Source: MPNP01 sp026710155 (GTDB lineage: Bacteria; Pseudomonadota; Alphaproteobacteria; Rhodobacterales; Rhodobacteraceae). From it: DNA of 64,000 nucleotides. The notes below the pieces were generated by a model. That model was not told where the DNA came from. It searched no databases and saw nothing but the letters and a program-made list of their open reading frames with translations. Shown in pieces: positions 45,195-53,827 of the stretch. Location: NCBI GenBank assembly GCA_965200885.1, contig OZ241737.1, forward strand, positions 1,550,001 to 1,614,000. The letters are read 5' to 3'. Each line of letters opens with the position of its first letter. The first letter of the stretch is position 1. Both the position numbers and the translations under genes were made by a program.

Positions 45195-46042
45195 CCGATT
45201 TAACACAATTCAACAAGATTTTTTCTCACACAACAAAGAATTATCTACCAAAATCAAGAGCCAATCCATTTGTAAAGTGGGTGGGTGGAAAAAGAGCATT
45301 GGTTCCTGATATTGTTCCCTTGCTGCCAGAAAACATAAACAGGTATTATGAGCCGTTTGTAGGTGGTGGTGCTTTGTTCTTTGCATTGGAATCAAGGTTA
45401 AGAAACGCTTATCTATCGGATATAAACCTTGACCTAATCATAACCTACAAGGTCATTGCCAAACAGCCAAAGCAACTGATTCGGCTATTAAATGAACATG
45501 AGTCCCAGCATGGCAAAACCCACTACAAGAAAATAAGGGATGAACACAAACTTGATGATCCTGTAATGGTCGCAGCTCGGTTTATCTATCTTAACAAAAC
45601 ATGTTACAATGGATTGTATCGTGTAAACAAACAAGGAAAATTCAATGTTCCGATCGGCAACTATAAGAACCCCAATATTTGTGACAAGGAAAATCTGTTT
45701 GCGGTTTCAGAGGTTTTGAAGAAAGCCGATATTGAATACCATTCATTTGAATTCATTGAACCACAATCAGGGGATTTTGTTTACTGCGATCCGCCTTATG
45801 ACAAAACATTTACTAGTTATTCTGGGAATGGTTTTAATTTGGATGATCAGGAAAAATTAAGGGATAAATGCGTTCAGTGGTCAAATTCTGGTGTCAATGT
45901 GATGATTTCAAACAGCGATACAGACAACATCAGATCCCTTTACAAAAATTTCAACTTCAATAATGTTCAAGCTGCCAGAAACATAAATTGTAAGGGGAAT
46001 GGTCGGGGGAAAGTGGGTGAGTTGATAATCACCAACTATTGA
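45191..46042 (+). CDS. D12-class DNA adenine methylase
   Basis: A 283-residue N6-adenine methyltransferase of the Dam/M.DpnII type: FVKWVGGKRALVPDI at the start (AdoMet loop), YYEPFVGGGALFFAL with the FxGxG motif, and catalytic DPPYDKT (FVYCDPPYDKTFTSYSG). It overlaps the transposase by four bases and the nuclease follows after 4 bp. As the protective half of a restriction-modification pair it would methylate A in an unknown sequence; GATC is possible by family, not shown. Confidence 0.92.
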   Translation: MTDLTQFNKIFSHTTKNYLPKSRANPFVKWVGGKRALVPDIVPLLPENINRYYEPFVGGGALFFALESRLRNAYLSDINLDLIITYKVIAKQPKQLIRLLNEHESQHGKTHYKKIRDEHKLDDPVMVAARFIYLNKTCYNGLYRVNKQGKFNVPIGNYKNPNICDKENLFAVSEVLKKADIEYHSFEFIEPQSGDFVYCDPPYDKTFTSYSGNGFNLDDQEKLRDKCVQWSNSGVNVMISNSDTDNIRSLYKNFNFNNVQAARNINCKGNGRGKVGELIITNY

Positions 46043-46046
46043 GCAA

Positions 46047-46505
46047 ATGCTACCAGGAGGAACGAGGGCAAATAGAACTGGGAACGAACTTGAAAACTTT
46101 GTTGCCAATCGACTGGAGGAAAGAGGATACCAGTTTGTTCCCTCAAATAGGTTTCACGCTTCAAGCATTCTTGAAAAGCCTATCTACACAACTCAATACT
46201 TCATTGGAAACAGCATCTACGAAAAACCCCGTTATGTTGATCTCATTCTGTATCACCCTGTGAAATACCCAAAGGAACTAGCCATACAATGCAAGTGGCA
46301 ATCTTCTGGCGGTAGTGTGGATGAGAAATACCCGTTTGAGGTTTTGAGCATTGCCTACAATCAGGTTGACACAATCATTATTCTTGATGGTGGTGGATAT
46401 TCCGAAGGAGCTAGGGATTGGTTGATAGGCCAAGCAGGGAAAAACAACTTGAAGCATGTATTCAATCAAGGGGAGTTTGCCAGATTTGCGAACAAATTCC
46501 TATGA
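46047..46505 (+). CDS. PD-(D/E)XK nuclease, putative restriction enzyme
   Basis: A 152-residue protein. NELENFVANRLEERGY is a typical first helix of restriction-type nucleases, followed by YVDLILYHP (metal Asp) and LAIQCKWQSSGGSVDEKYPFEVL, where Q-C-K takes the place of the usual E-x-K. It starts 4 bp after the methylase and ends just before the right inverted repeat. With the methylase it would form a compact type II-like restriction-modification unit. The start is uncertain, and recognition sequence is unknown. Confidence 0.78.
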   Translation: MLPGGTRANRTGNELENFVANRLEERGYQFVPSNRFHASSILEKPIYTTQYFIGNSIYEKPRYVDLILYHPVKYPKELAIQCKWQSSGGSVDEKYPFEVLSIAYNQVDTIIILDGGGYSEGARDWLIGQAGKNNLKHVFNQGEFARFANKFL

Positions 46506-47109
46506 AGGATCGTCAAGCGTATAACCCCCAAAAATAAACTCAAAATAATGAGAATTTGTAGAAGTATAGAATGATTTTGTAGAATTTAATAAACGATGCC
46601 CAAAAAGTTGTTTTAACTGTTTTTTATATAAATCGAGGAGAACTAATGTTCCTTTTTCTCTCCATTGAAAACCATTTCCAAATAAATCTTGACTAGAAGA
46701 ATAGATATCCTCCCATACGCTACTTCCAAAAACTTTATTTAATTTCTCCTTATGTGAATTTTGCTTGATGATCCGTGGCATCATCCTATGTAAGGTGGCA
46801 ACAGGGAATAATATCCAGGTGTCTAAAAATTCATATTGTGCAATTCTTTCAAGTGTAGACCATTCCACCTGTGTACCATATGGGTCTAAAAACAAAACCC
46901 CTCTAATATTTTGTGTATTTATATCTAATTTTTTTTAGGTAATCATTTGCATCACATTGCTGAATATTAATTTTTCTGCTTGGATTTTCACGTTTTATTC
47001 TTTTTAAGGAATTAACTTTACACTCATCAGTTTCAATAAATATTAAATTGTCAAAGGGTCTATCAGTTGCCTTGAGTGCTCTGTTTACTGATCCTTCAAT
47101 AAATTTTTT

Positions 47110-48228
47110 CGGGATTACATACTTGAATACACATTGAGGTTTGATTACATGGAATCCTGTTTTTGGCAGACAGGCATCAAGTGAAAATCTTGTTGTGCCG
47201 TCCGACAAGTTGTTTGCAGGTCAATCGCTTCCCGACCATCAGGCCGACTGTGTCACCCATCATGACGATGGTGTCCTGCCTGCGGATGTTGTGGCGGGTG
47301 ACGAATTCGCTGATGTATCCGTTCATGTGTTTCGGAGTGAAGTGATGGAATGTTCCATGACAGCCCTTCTTCAGCAACGACCAGAATGATTCAAGCCCGT
47401 TGGTGTGCGCCATCCCGTTCACATGCCGGCTCACCGAATGCTTGACGGCCTTGTGCCTGTTTGGAATGCCCTTGCATGATTTGTGGCCGTCAGTGTAAAC
47501 CGTTGCATCGGGGGAAACCCTTTCGGCAATGAACCCCTGCAGGGTTTTCCTGTCGGTTCCTTCAACCACCTTGGCACTGATCCGGTTCGTCTTGCGATCC
47601 TTTGCACCGGCAATAACGGTTTTACCAACCGCACCCCTTCCGGTCAGTTCCTTCTGCTTGGAGGTGGGCATGTTCCTGCGTTTCCCGCCAATGAAGGTCT
47701 CATCGACCTCGACCCGGCTTTCCATGCTGAATGTGCCCTGCTTCCATGCCTCCCTCAACCTGTGGGCCATGAACCAGGCGCTTTTCTGGGTGATCCCCAG
47801 GTCCCGGTGCAGCTTCATTGATGATACCCCCTTGAGGGATGTCGACCACAGGAATACGGCAACAACCCACTTCCTCAAGGGAATCGCGGAATGGGACATG
47901 ACCGTTCCGGTGCGAACACTGAAATAGGACCGGCAGGCGGAGCAGTGGTAGGGTGATGACTTTCGGCCTTCGTATTTCCTGATCCTGGCCGAACAACCGC
48001 ATTTCGGGCAACATGTCGGTTGACCGGTCTTGCCCCACCTCTTTTCCTCAAACCACTCTTCAGCGGCTTGTTCATCGGGGAACATTTCAAGGAGTTCAAT
48101 CAAACCGATGCCTTTTGGGCGGAATTTTCCGGGAGCTTTTTGACCCATTTTTTCAATCCCCTGCATGCCTGTCAGATCACTGATGCAGACATGGTCATTT
48201 ATTTTGTAGATTCAAGTATGTAATCCCG
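47110..48228. mobile_element. IS1595-family insertion sequence in tcmP
   Basis: Bounded by 19-bp inverted repeats CGGGATTACATACTTGAAT at 47110-47128 and its complement at 48210-48228. Perfect 8-bp direct repeats AATTTTTT lie at 47102-47109 and 48229-48236. Total 1119 bp, one transposase on the minus strand. Clearly richer in GC than the flanks, so recently arrived. Confidence 0.93.
47177..48166 (-). CDS. IS1595-family transposase (second element)
   Basis: A 329-residue ISXO2-type transposase: zinc ribbon CCPKCGCSAR ... HCSACRSYF, then VEVDETFIGGKRR, VYTDGHKSCKGI and TNGLESFWSLLKKGCHGTFHH as DDE-like elements. About 35-40% like the 44277 transposase by eye, so it comes from a different subgroup. 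Codon use is rich in GC unlike the host. Intact and probably active or recently active. Confidence 0.93.
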   Translation of the reverse strand: MQGIEKMGQKAPGKFRPKGIGLIELLEMFPDEQAAEEWFEEKRWGKTGQPTCCPKCGCSARIRKYEGRKSSPYHCSACRSYFSVRTGTVMSHSAIPLRKWVVAVFLWSTSLKGVSSMKLHRDLGITQKSAWFMAHRLREAWKQGTFSMESRVEVDETFIGGKRRNMPTSKQKELTGRGAVGKTVIAGAKDRKTNRISAKVVEGTDRKTLQGFIAERVSPDATVYTDGHKSCKGIPNRHKAVKHSVSRHVNGMAHTNGLESFWSLLKKGCHGTFHHFTPKHMNGYISEFVTRHNIRRQDTIVMMGDTVGLMVGKRLTCKQLVGRHNKIFT

Positions 48229-48584
48229 AATTTTTTTGTTTCATTATCTTTTATTTCTATTTCCCCATATCCTGCAAAGGCGTCAATATACCAAAGTTCG
48301 AAAGATTGGTTTTTTAGGGCAGTTGTAAAATTATTTAGATATTTTTCCAAAATATCTAATTTTGTTACTTTTGATCATCGTTTATGTTTTCCTATTTTTT
48401 CAAAACTATGGAGTTGAAAAAGATATTTAGTGATTGGCTAGGTTCAGTTTAGAATTGATTTAGTATTTTTCTGACCATAAATTACTTTGAATCTAAAGGA
48501 TCATAAGTCACCTAATTCAAAAAATAACTTTTCAAAATTTACAATCCACTTAGTTTTGTCCACGATATTTGCATTCTGGTAGTA

Positions 48585-49361
48585 TCAATCTGATCTGCCT
48601 TTTGTGTTTTTCATTGATTTAATTATATCTTTAGGTACAATATCCCACGGGAACCCGTTCCATTCTTCATCTTCGAGTAGGCGACCACCAGATTTTGGCC
48701 TGGGTCCACCCCATTGTTTGAAAAAAAAGGCTGTATCTTCCAGTTTACATTTGTCTCTAATCTCTATTGCCCATTCGGGCGCCATTGGTCGAGCCGTAGG
48801 TCCACTCTCACCACCGACGATGACCCATGCAATATGGGATAAGTCGACCTTACCTATTGGTCCCAGAAGTGGTTCAAATGATATAAACAAGGCATCTGAA
48901 TTTATTTTTCTCAAGTGCTCAATACGCCCCTTATGATCAGAATTTTCTACTGAAATTCCAAACCAAATATGAGGTGGAATTGCCGTGCTGTTATATCTCC
49001 TCTGAAGATAATTTCGCATTAGAGAACTTCTCTTGGTTAATATCTGGTATATATGCCAATCGGCTTCCTCCATAACATCAAAAACCTGATCAATGAAATT
49101 ACGATTAACTTTTTTGTGAAAAAGATCGCTCATTGAATTAACAAAAATCATCCTGGATTTTTTCCAAGAAGACGGTATCCCTAGTCTTGATGGCCAAAGA
49201 CGCAAGTCGAATCCCTGTTCATAAGGATGTCCCTCAATACCTCGCCAGCGTTCTGCAAATCTCTCTGCATAACAATTTTCACATCCTGGTCCTATTTTGG
49301 TACAACCTGTAACTGGATTCCAAGTAGCATCAGTCCATTCAATCTGAGATGCTTGTGCCAT
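48585..49361 (-). CDS. DUF5131 (phage Gp37/Gp68) three-Cys-motif protein
   Basis: A 258-residue protein starting SQIEWTDATWNPVTGCTKIGPGCENCYAERFA; the three spaced cysteines (C-x6-C-x2-C) give the three-Cys motif. The family is radical-SAM-like in layout, but the chemistry is not established. Also typical are FVNSMSDLFH, IYQILTKRS, WFGISVEN and WVIVGGESGP. It appears intact. Its usual partner TcmP lies just downstream on the same strand but is destroyed by insertions, so the pair cannot work unless tcmP is supplied elsewhere. Confidence 0.88.
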   Translation of the reverse strand: MAQASQIEWTDATWNPVTGCTKIGPGCENCYAERFAERWRGIEGHPYEQGFDLRLWPSRLGIPSSWKKSRMIFVNSMSDLFHKKVNRNFIDQVFDVMEEADWHIYQILTKRSSLMRNYLQRRYNSTAIPPHIWFGISVENSDHKGRIEHLRKINSDALFISFEPLLGPIGKVDLSHIAWVIVGGESGPTARPMAPEWAIEIRDKCKLEDTAFFFKQWGGPRPKSGGRLLEDEEWNGFPWDIVPKDIIKSMKNTKGRSD

Positions 49362-49561
49362 AATTCTCCTCAGAATTTGGATACTTGAATAAATAATATT
49401 GAATATTGACTATTATATAACAGAATATGCTCAATACTCTTGCCTCAAACAATTTTCTTATTTTTAACTTTTGTATAATACTAATTAGTCGAGAACTTTA
49501 TACAGTTGATGTGTTTTAGATATTTTATGTTGCTCTTTAATACCTGTTTTCTGGTAAAATT

Positions 49562-50593
49562 TTAATTCGTTTTGTCCTGTTCTTCTGCTATAAGTTTTGT
49601 CAGGGATCTACGAAACAGTTTCGCTCCTGCGTCCAAGCCAAGGTCAATGTTGGGTGTGGTCTTGTTGGCCATGCCCTCATGGACGGCAACCAAAATATCG
49701 CGATCTTCCTCGAACGCAAAATAGGCACCTTTGTTCATTTGTTCTGATACCTCCTTGTTATGGGGTTCGGTATTGCGGTGCTGAAACCAGAAATAGCGTG
49801 TTTTTTTCTCACTAATTGGTGTCATGAAATTGTAGGAAATATTAATGAGTGTCTCAGGGATTGGGGAGGTTCCCTTACCTCCTGTTCCCACTGGAGTGTA
49901 AACTGATTTATTGACACCAATGGCCGGAAAGCACATTTCGTAATGTTGCAGGCGGTCACAGGGTCCTTTGAATTTAACCAGTTTGGCATAATAAGGAGAA
50001 GGCATCTTTCCGCTTATCCACCTATGAACGATGACTCCTTGAGGCGTTTTTTCAACTTTCAGTGGTTGATCCTCGGTACCTGCGCCTGCAAATGTCGTTA
50101 CATGTACCCAGGCAACATGGCTGGGATCCAAAAGGTTATCAGCAACCCAAAGATAATTACAATCAATATCCAACACTCCACCATCGGTATACCCCCAATC
50201 AGGATTGTCATAATTTTCCACAAAAAAGATTTTGTCAGGTTCAGCCAGTTCAGGATCGCCCATCCAAATCCACAACAATCTGTAGCGATCGATTACAGGA
50301 TAGGATTTAACCTTGGCCTTGGGGGGAATGCTATCCGGTTGGGTTGGTGCAAAGACACATTTGCCTGCACCATCAAAGGTTAATCCATGATATCCGCATT
50401 CGATGTTGCCATTGACAATTTTACCCATGGAAAGAGGTAGTTTCCTGTGAGGACAGGCATTTTCCAAAGCAACAGGAGTTCCGTCCTGTCTTCGGTAAAA
50501 CACAATATTCTCGTCAAGATACCTTTCTGCCTTCAACTCATTGGTGAAGTCCTTGCTCCAACCGGCAACATACCATGCATTTTTCAGAAACAT
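49562..50593 (-). CDS. Rieske non-haem iron oxygenase (VanA-like)
   Basis: A 343-residue terminal oxygenase. The Rieske site is CPHRKLPLSMG (C, H) with CGYHGLTFDGAGKC (C, H), and the mononuclear iron site is DNLLDPSHVAWVH (Asp plus two His). The closest layout is vanillate O-demethylase VanA and related single-subunit demethylases, not glycine betaine GbcA. It should use O2 and electrons from the Rieske ferredoxin encoded next to it. Probably demethylates or hydroxylates a small ring or amine; the substrate is unknown. Confidence 0.88.
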   Translation of the reverse strand: MFLKNAWYVAGWSKDFTNELKAERYLDENIVFYRRQDGTPVALENACPHRKLPLSMGKIVNGNIECGYHGLTFDGAGKCVFAPTQPDSIPPKAKVKSYPVIDRYRLLWIWMGDPELAEPDKIFFVENYDNPDWGYTDGGVLDIDCNYLWVADNLLDPSHVAWVHVTTFAGAGTEDQPLKVEKTPQGVIVHRWISGKMPSPYYAKLVKFKGPCDRLQHYEMCFPAIGVNKSVYTPVGTGGKGTSPIPETLINISYNFMTPISEKKTRYFWFQHRNTEPHNKEVSEQMNKGAYFAFEEDRDILVAVHEGMANKTTPNIDLGLDAGAKLFRRSLTKLIAEEQDKTN

Positions 50594-50640
50594 AAAATAT
50601 CCTCATGTATTTCTGGCAAAATTCATACAATTATTATATT

Positions 50641-50955
50641 CTACCTTAGAATCTGTACCATACCGTTATGAACCCTGGCTTCGACCATGATCAGTTTTCT
50701 TGTGGCCGGGCTGGCCTTTGGTTCACCTGTACGGGCATCAAAAAGCCCTTGATGCAGGGGGCATTCAATCGTTTTACCATCAAAATACCCATAGCAAAGG
50801 TTGGCACCCTGATGCGAACATCTTGCCAAACTGACAAAAATGCCGTCAACCGTATCGTACACAGCCAAGTCAAGTGATCCATGTTTGGCCGGGGTCACAT
50901 CATTTTTTTCCAATTCAGAAACAGGAACCAGATCCCGCCAGAGTTTCACCCTCAT
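50641..50955 (-). CDS. Rieske 2Fe-2S ferredoxin
   Basis: About 104 residues with one Rieske site: CSHQGANLCYG and CPLHQGLFDARTG. It would pass electrons to the oxygenase (gene downstream) or the desaturase (gene upstream). The ATG at 50955 follows the desaturase stop by two bases; a TTG two codons earlier overlaps it. No reductase gene is adjacent, so electrons must come from a reductase elsewhere. Confidence 0.9.
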   Translation of the reverse strand: MRVKLWRDLVPVSELEKNDVTPAKHGSLDLAVYDTVDGIFVSLARCSHQGANLCYGYFDGKTIECPLHQGLFDARTGEPKASPATRKLIMVEARVHNGMVQILR

Positions 50956-50957
50956 GA

Positions 50958-51923
50958 TCAATTTTGGTTTTTGATTTTATCGGATCTTGGCTTGAACCCA
51001 ACGATTTGGGAAATGATATCAAAATGCGCTCCCCAGTACCCCCTGCGTTCTACATGAACAAATCCCTCCAGTTTCTTGTGAAGTTTCGGAAGTGCATGAA
51101 AGGGAATAGATGAGGCATAATGATGTTCTGCATGATAATTCATGTTCCAGCACAAAAACCGCATGGGAAATGAAACAAGACTTGTACGTGTATTCTGCTT
51201 CATGTCGGTAATATTGGGTCTTCCAACATGTTCAGCCATTCTGATTGCCCTCATTACGGGTTCACCAATAAACACTGGCAACCACCAGTACCATATTACT
51301 CCCCACCAATCACCATACCAGCTGGCCAGGATTATTATTGCATAACCGAGGGAATACAGCCTGGCTTCCAATATCACGGATGATCGTTCCTCAGTGGGAA
51401 TGAATTCCTTCTCAACCTCTGAGATTCTGCCCAGCGTATGGTTGAACAACTCGCTGAATTTGGCTTTCCAGTAGGGGATTGAGGACACATACCAGAGGTA
51501 TTTCCACAGGGAGATCGGAAGTTCGATTAGTTCAGGATCCTTTCCGAGGATTTGAGTATAGGTGTGATGATTGCAATGCTCGTATCGGAAAAACTTGTTG
51601 GGAATGACCAGGACAAATCCACAGTAAGCACCTATTATTTCATTCAACCATCTGGTTTTGAAAGGTGTGTAGTGACAGCATTCATGCTGAAGTGAAAAAT
51701 GATGGACCAGAATAATTCCATGGAGAAACATTGCCGGAATCATCCAAAGGCTTTCCTTCGTCAACAGGATAAGCAAGCCTGTCACACAATAACAAAGCAT
51801 GAAGATGAGAAGGTGAAACAGTCCCGGACCATTTGACCTGGTCATCAACTCCTTCAACTCTTTGCGGGTGAGAACACCATCTTTCATGGCCTGGGAAATT
51901 GGTGTTAAAACTTCCTCAGCCAC
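50958..51923 (-). CDS. Fatty acid desaturase-type di-iron membrane protein
   Basis: A 321-residue membrane protein with the three histidine boxes of the FA_desaturase family: HHFSLQHECCHYT, HCNHHTYTQ and NMNYHAEHHYASSIPFH. Several hydrophobic stretches lie around them. It heads an operon with a Rieske ferredoxin and a Rieske oxygenase, an unusual partnering suggesting hydroxylation of a small substrate instead of lipid desaturation. That reading is inference; membrane lipid desaturation is the alternative. Confidence 0.85.
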   Translation of the reverse strand: MAEEVLTPISQAMKDGVLTRKELKELMTRSNGPGLFHLLIFMLCYCVTGLLILLTKESLWMIPAMFLHGIILVHHFSLQHECCHYTPFKTRWLNEIIGAYCGFVLVIPNKFFRYEHCNHHTYTQILGKDPELIELPISLWKYLWYVSSIPYWKAKFSELFNHTLGRISEVEKEFIPTEERSSVILEARLYSLGYAIIILASWYGDWWGVIWYWWLPVFIGEPVMRAIRMAEHVGRPNITDMKQNTRTSLVSFPMRFLCWNMNYHAEHHYASSIPFHALPKLHKKLEGFVHVERRGYWGAHFDIISQIVGFKPRSDKIKNQN

Positions 51924-52108
51924 TCATTTTTCCCATTTCCGTAAATCCTCCTTTGAGAACAGTTGTTGGTTTGAGCTACCTATTCAAAATACCAAAAGTA
52001 CCTTTTTCTGCTACTGAAGCAATAAAGTTATATTGCAAAATAATTTGGTTTTTTTTACTTGTTTTCAATCCAGGGAATATATTGAGACAAGGTTTTGCCG
52101 AGAACAAA

Positions 52109-53126
52109 ATGAAAGGAATTGAGAAAGGCTTGCATAATCTTCTGGTCAGATGTGCCAGGATTGACAGTCAAAACAGGGTGTTGATTGTGCACGAAGAAGA
52201 GAAGCATGGCTTTTGTGATTTCAACGCTGTTGTTCAAGCCAAGAGATATTGTGACAAGCTGGGTGCCGACGCTGGACTCATAGAAATTCCTTTCATAACC
52301 GAAACACCAGTAATTTCTCCTTCCATCAGGCTGCAAATGGAGGAGGCGGACATAGTTATCTTCTTCGTCAGGTTAGTTGTCCAAATGCGATTTCGGGATT
52401 TTCCAAACTGTTCAAAGACAATTATGAATTGCGCCTCAACGACCTCAAGGTTGGAATCAAGCTTCGGATATGCAAATTACGAAAAATACTGCCATCTGGA
52501 ATTCCATCTGAACGGTGTTTTTTCAAATGCCAAGGAAATTAGGGTGACCTGTCAAAGGGGAACCGACTTTGCTGGTCCTGGTGATAGAATGATGGAGAAA
52601 GAGGGTGATGTCAGTATCATCCGTTACCCCATTTCTATCAAAGGCTTTTCCGGAAAAATTGCCGTACCAGGGTTTCTGGCTGGAAGAAACCATGTTTGTT
52701 GTGTTTGAAGGAGAACACCTGGTGAGATTTGAGGGGAAAACGTCAGATGTACACAGGGCCAATTTCCATTTGGACTTTGTATCAGAGCGTTACGGGTTGG
52801 ACAGGAACAGGGTTTTTTCTTGGCATGCAGGTATCCATCCAGGTAATATCTATCACGAAAATGCAAGGATTAATCCCATGGTCTGGTGCAGTTCTTGTTT
52901 TGGTAATCCAAGATTATCGCATTTTCATACTTGTGGCAATGAACCGCCCAGTGAAATTTCATGGAATGTTTTGGATCCAACCACCTGCGTCGATGGAGTT
53001 GAAATATGGACCGAGGGCAAATTCAATCCCCACACGGTATCTGGTGCAACCATGATTCTGGATCGAAGCCCCGACATAAAAAAACTTATGGACCATTCAG
53101 GAAGAGAAATTGGCCTGGATCTTTAG
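52109..53126 (+). pseudogene. Leucyl aminopeptidase (M29-like) gene, frameshifted
   Basis: From ATG 52109 the frame runs through VLIVHEEEKHGFCDFNAVVQAKRYC and RGTDFAGPGDRMMEKEGDV to GFSGKIAVPGFLAG, then ends a few codons later (52708). The other frame takes up at about 52690 with MFVVFEGEHLVRFEGKTSDV and runs to 53126 (SWHAGIHPGNIY, HFHTCGNEPPSEISWNVLDP). Relatives have some 15-20 extra residues at the join, so this is a deletion plus shift and not a one-base slip. The intact family resembles aminopeptidase T. It lies next to catabolic genes, but a link to them is not shown. Confidence 0.7.
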
Positions 53127-53174
53127 TCAGTGACATATCGCGATGGAATTACCGATTCAAATGAGGAAAATCTT

Positions 53175-53762
53175 ATGTCAGCCTGGATAAGAATGATCAA
53201 GGATGAGGAAGCAGATCAAAGTTTGCTTGAAACTCTTAAACTTGCCAGAACACCTCATGGAACTGTAGATAATGTAATGCGGGTACATTCGCTTCGTCCA
53301 CACACCATGAAAGGTCACCTCCAACTATACAAGTCGGTCCTGCACGATGACACGAATACAATTCCCATGTGGTTTCAGGAAACTTTGGGCAGTTATGTTT
53401 CATTTCTCAATGGTTGTGGTTACTCTTTTGCCAATCATTGGAAGAATGCCGAAACTCTCATTAACTCCAAGGAGCGTGGCAATTTGATCAGACAAGCCCT
53501 TGAAGCAGGAAAGCCAGAAATGTTTTTTGAAGGAAAGGAACTCGAAATTCTTCGCTATGCCGAAAAGTTAACACTGACCCCCAGTTCAATGGTAAAGGGC
53601 GATATCATAAAACTGAGGAAGTTTGGGTGGACTGATGGTGAGATTTTGGAAGCCAACCAGATCGTGGGGTATTTTTGTTATGTCAACAGATTGCTCAATG
53701 GTCTTGGTGTTTCGACCGAAGGCGATGTGATTGGTTATTACGGCACGGCAAAACAACAATGA
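53175..53762 (+). CDS. Carboxymuconolactone decarboxylase/AhpD-like protein
   Basis: About 195 residues, all-helical, with MKGHLQLYKSVLHDDTNTIPMWFQETLGSYVSFLNGCGYSFANHW, where the usual Cys-x-x-Cys of AhpD is reduced to one Cys plus His, as in the peroxidase-related subgroup. ATG 53175 has AGGAAAA nearby; a GTG fifteen codons upstream is less likely. It is read in the same direction as the frameshifted aminopeptidase-like gene just before and soxB after it. Confidence 0.8.
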   Translation: MSAWIRMIKDEEADQSLLETLKLARTPHGTVDNVMRVHSLRPHTMKGHLQLYKSVLHDDTNTIPMWFQETLGSYVSFLNGCGYSFANHWKNAETLINSKERGNLIRQALEAGKPEMFFEGKELEILRYAEKLTLTPSSMVKGDIIKLRKFGWTDGEILEANQIVGYFCYVNRLLNGLGVSTEGDVIGYYGTAKQQ

Positions 53763-53827
53763 CTATGGCACCCCCTGTATCCAAAATGCGGTTTTTGATC
53801 CTTTGATTCTTGAGAGTGAAGGTTGGC

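Larger units (their letters stand above)
44205..46530. mobile_element. IS1595-family transposon carrying methylase and nuclease
   Basis: Ends: 44206-44228 (GGGGTTTATACGCTTGA... ) and, inverted, 46507-46529 (GGGGGTTATACGCTTGA...) match at 21 of 23 bases. Immediately outside lie AAAATATA (44197-44204) and AAAATAAA (46531-46538), a near-perfect 8-bp target duplication, the size typical of IS1595. Three genes in one direction fill the element with overlaps of a few bases: transposase, DNA adenine methylase and PD-(D/E)XK nuclease. The element cuts off the 3' end of tcmP; the right repeat codes for the last residues of the truncated frame. Total about 2.3 kb. Confidence 0.82.
46530..48420 (-). pseudogene. 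tcmP: Three-Cys-motif partner protein TcmP, interrupted by IS1595
   Basis: Read on the minus strand. The N-terminal part (48420-48229) gives TKLDILEKYLNNFTTALKNQ, then WYIDAFAGYGEIEIKDNETKK. It is cut by an IS (47110-48228). The second part resumes as FIEGSVNRALKATDRPFDNLIFIETDE. Deleting the IS and one copy of AATTTTTT restores the phase exactly (NETKK-FIEGSV). Further lesions are A8 on the coding strand (46929-46936; A7 would restore DYLKK-LDINTQNIRGVLFLDPYGTQVEW) and a TGA at 48375-48377 where Trp is plausible. The 3' end is cut by the other IS1595 transposon at 46529. Certainly non-functional here. The DUF5131 partner lies next upstream. Confidence 0.82.

Noticed and set aside
47129..48209. 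Alternative IS1595 ends near the GACAGGCAT motif at both sides of the transposase
   Set aside because: Short match only; the outer 19-bp repeats with perfect 8-bp duplication and restored tcmP frame explain the ends better.
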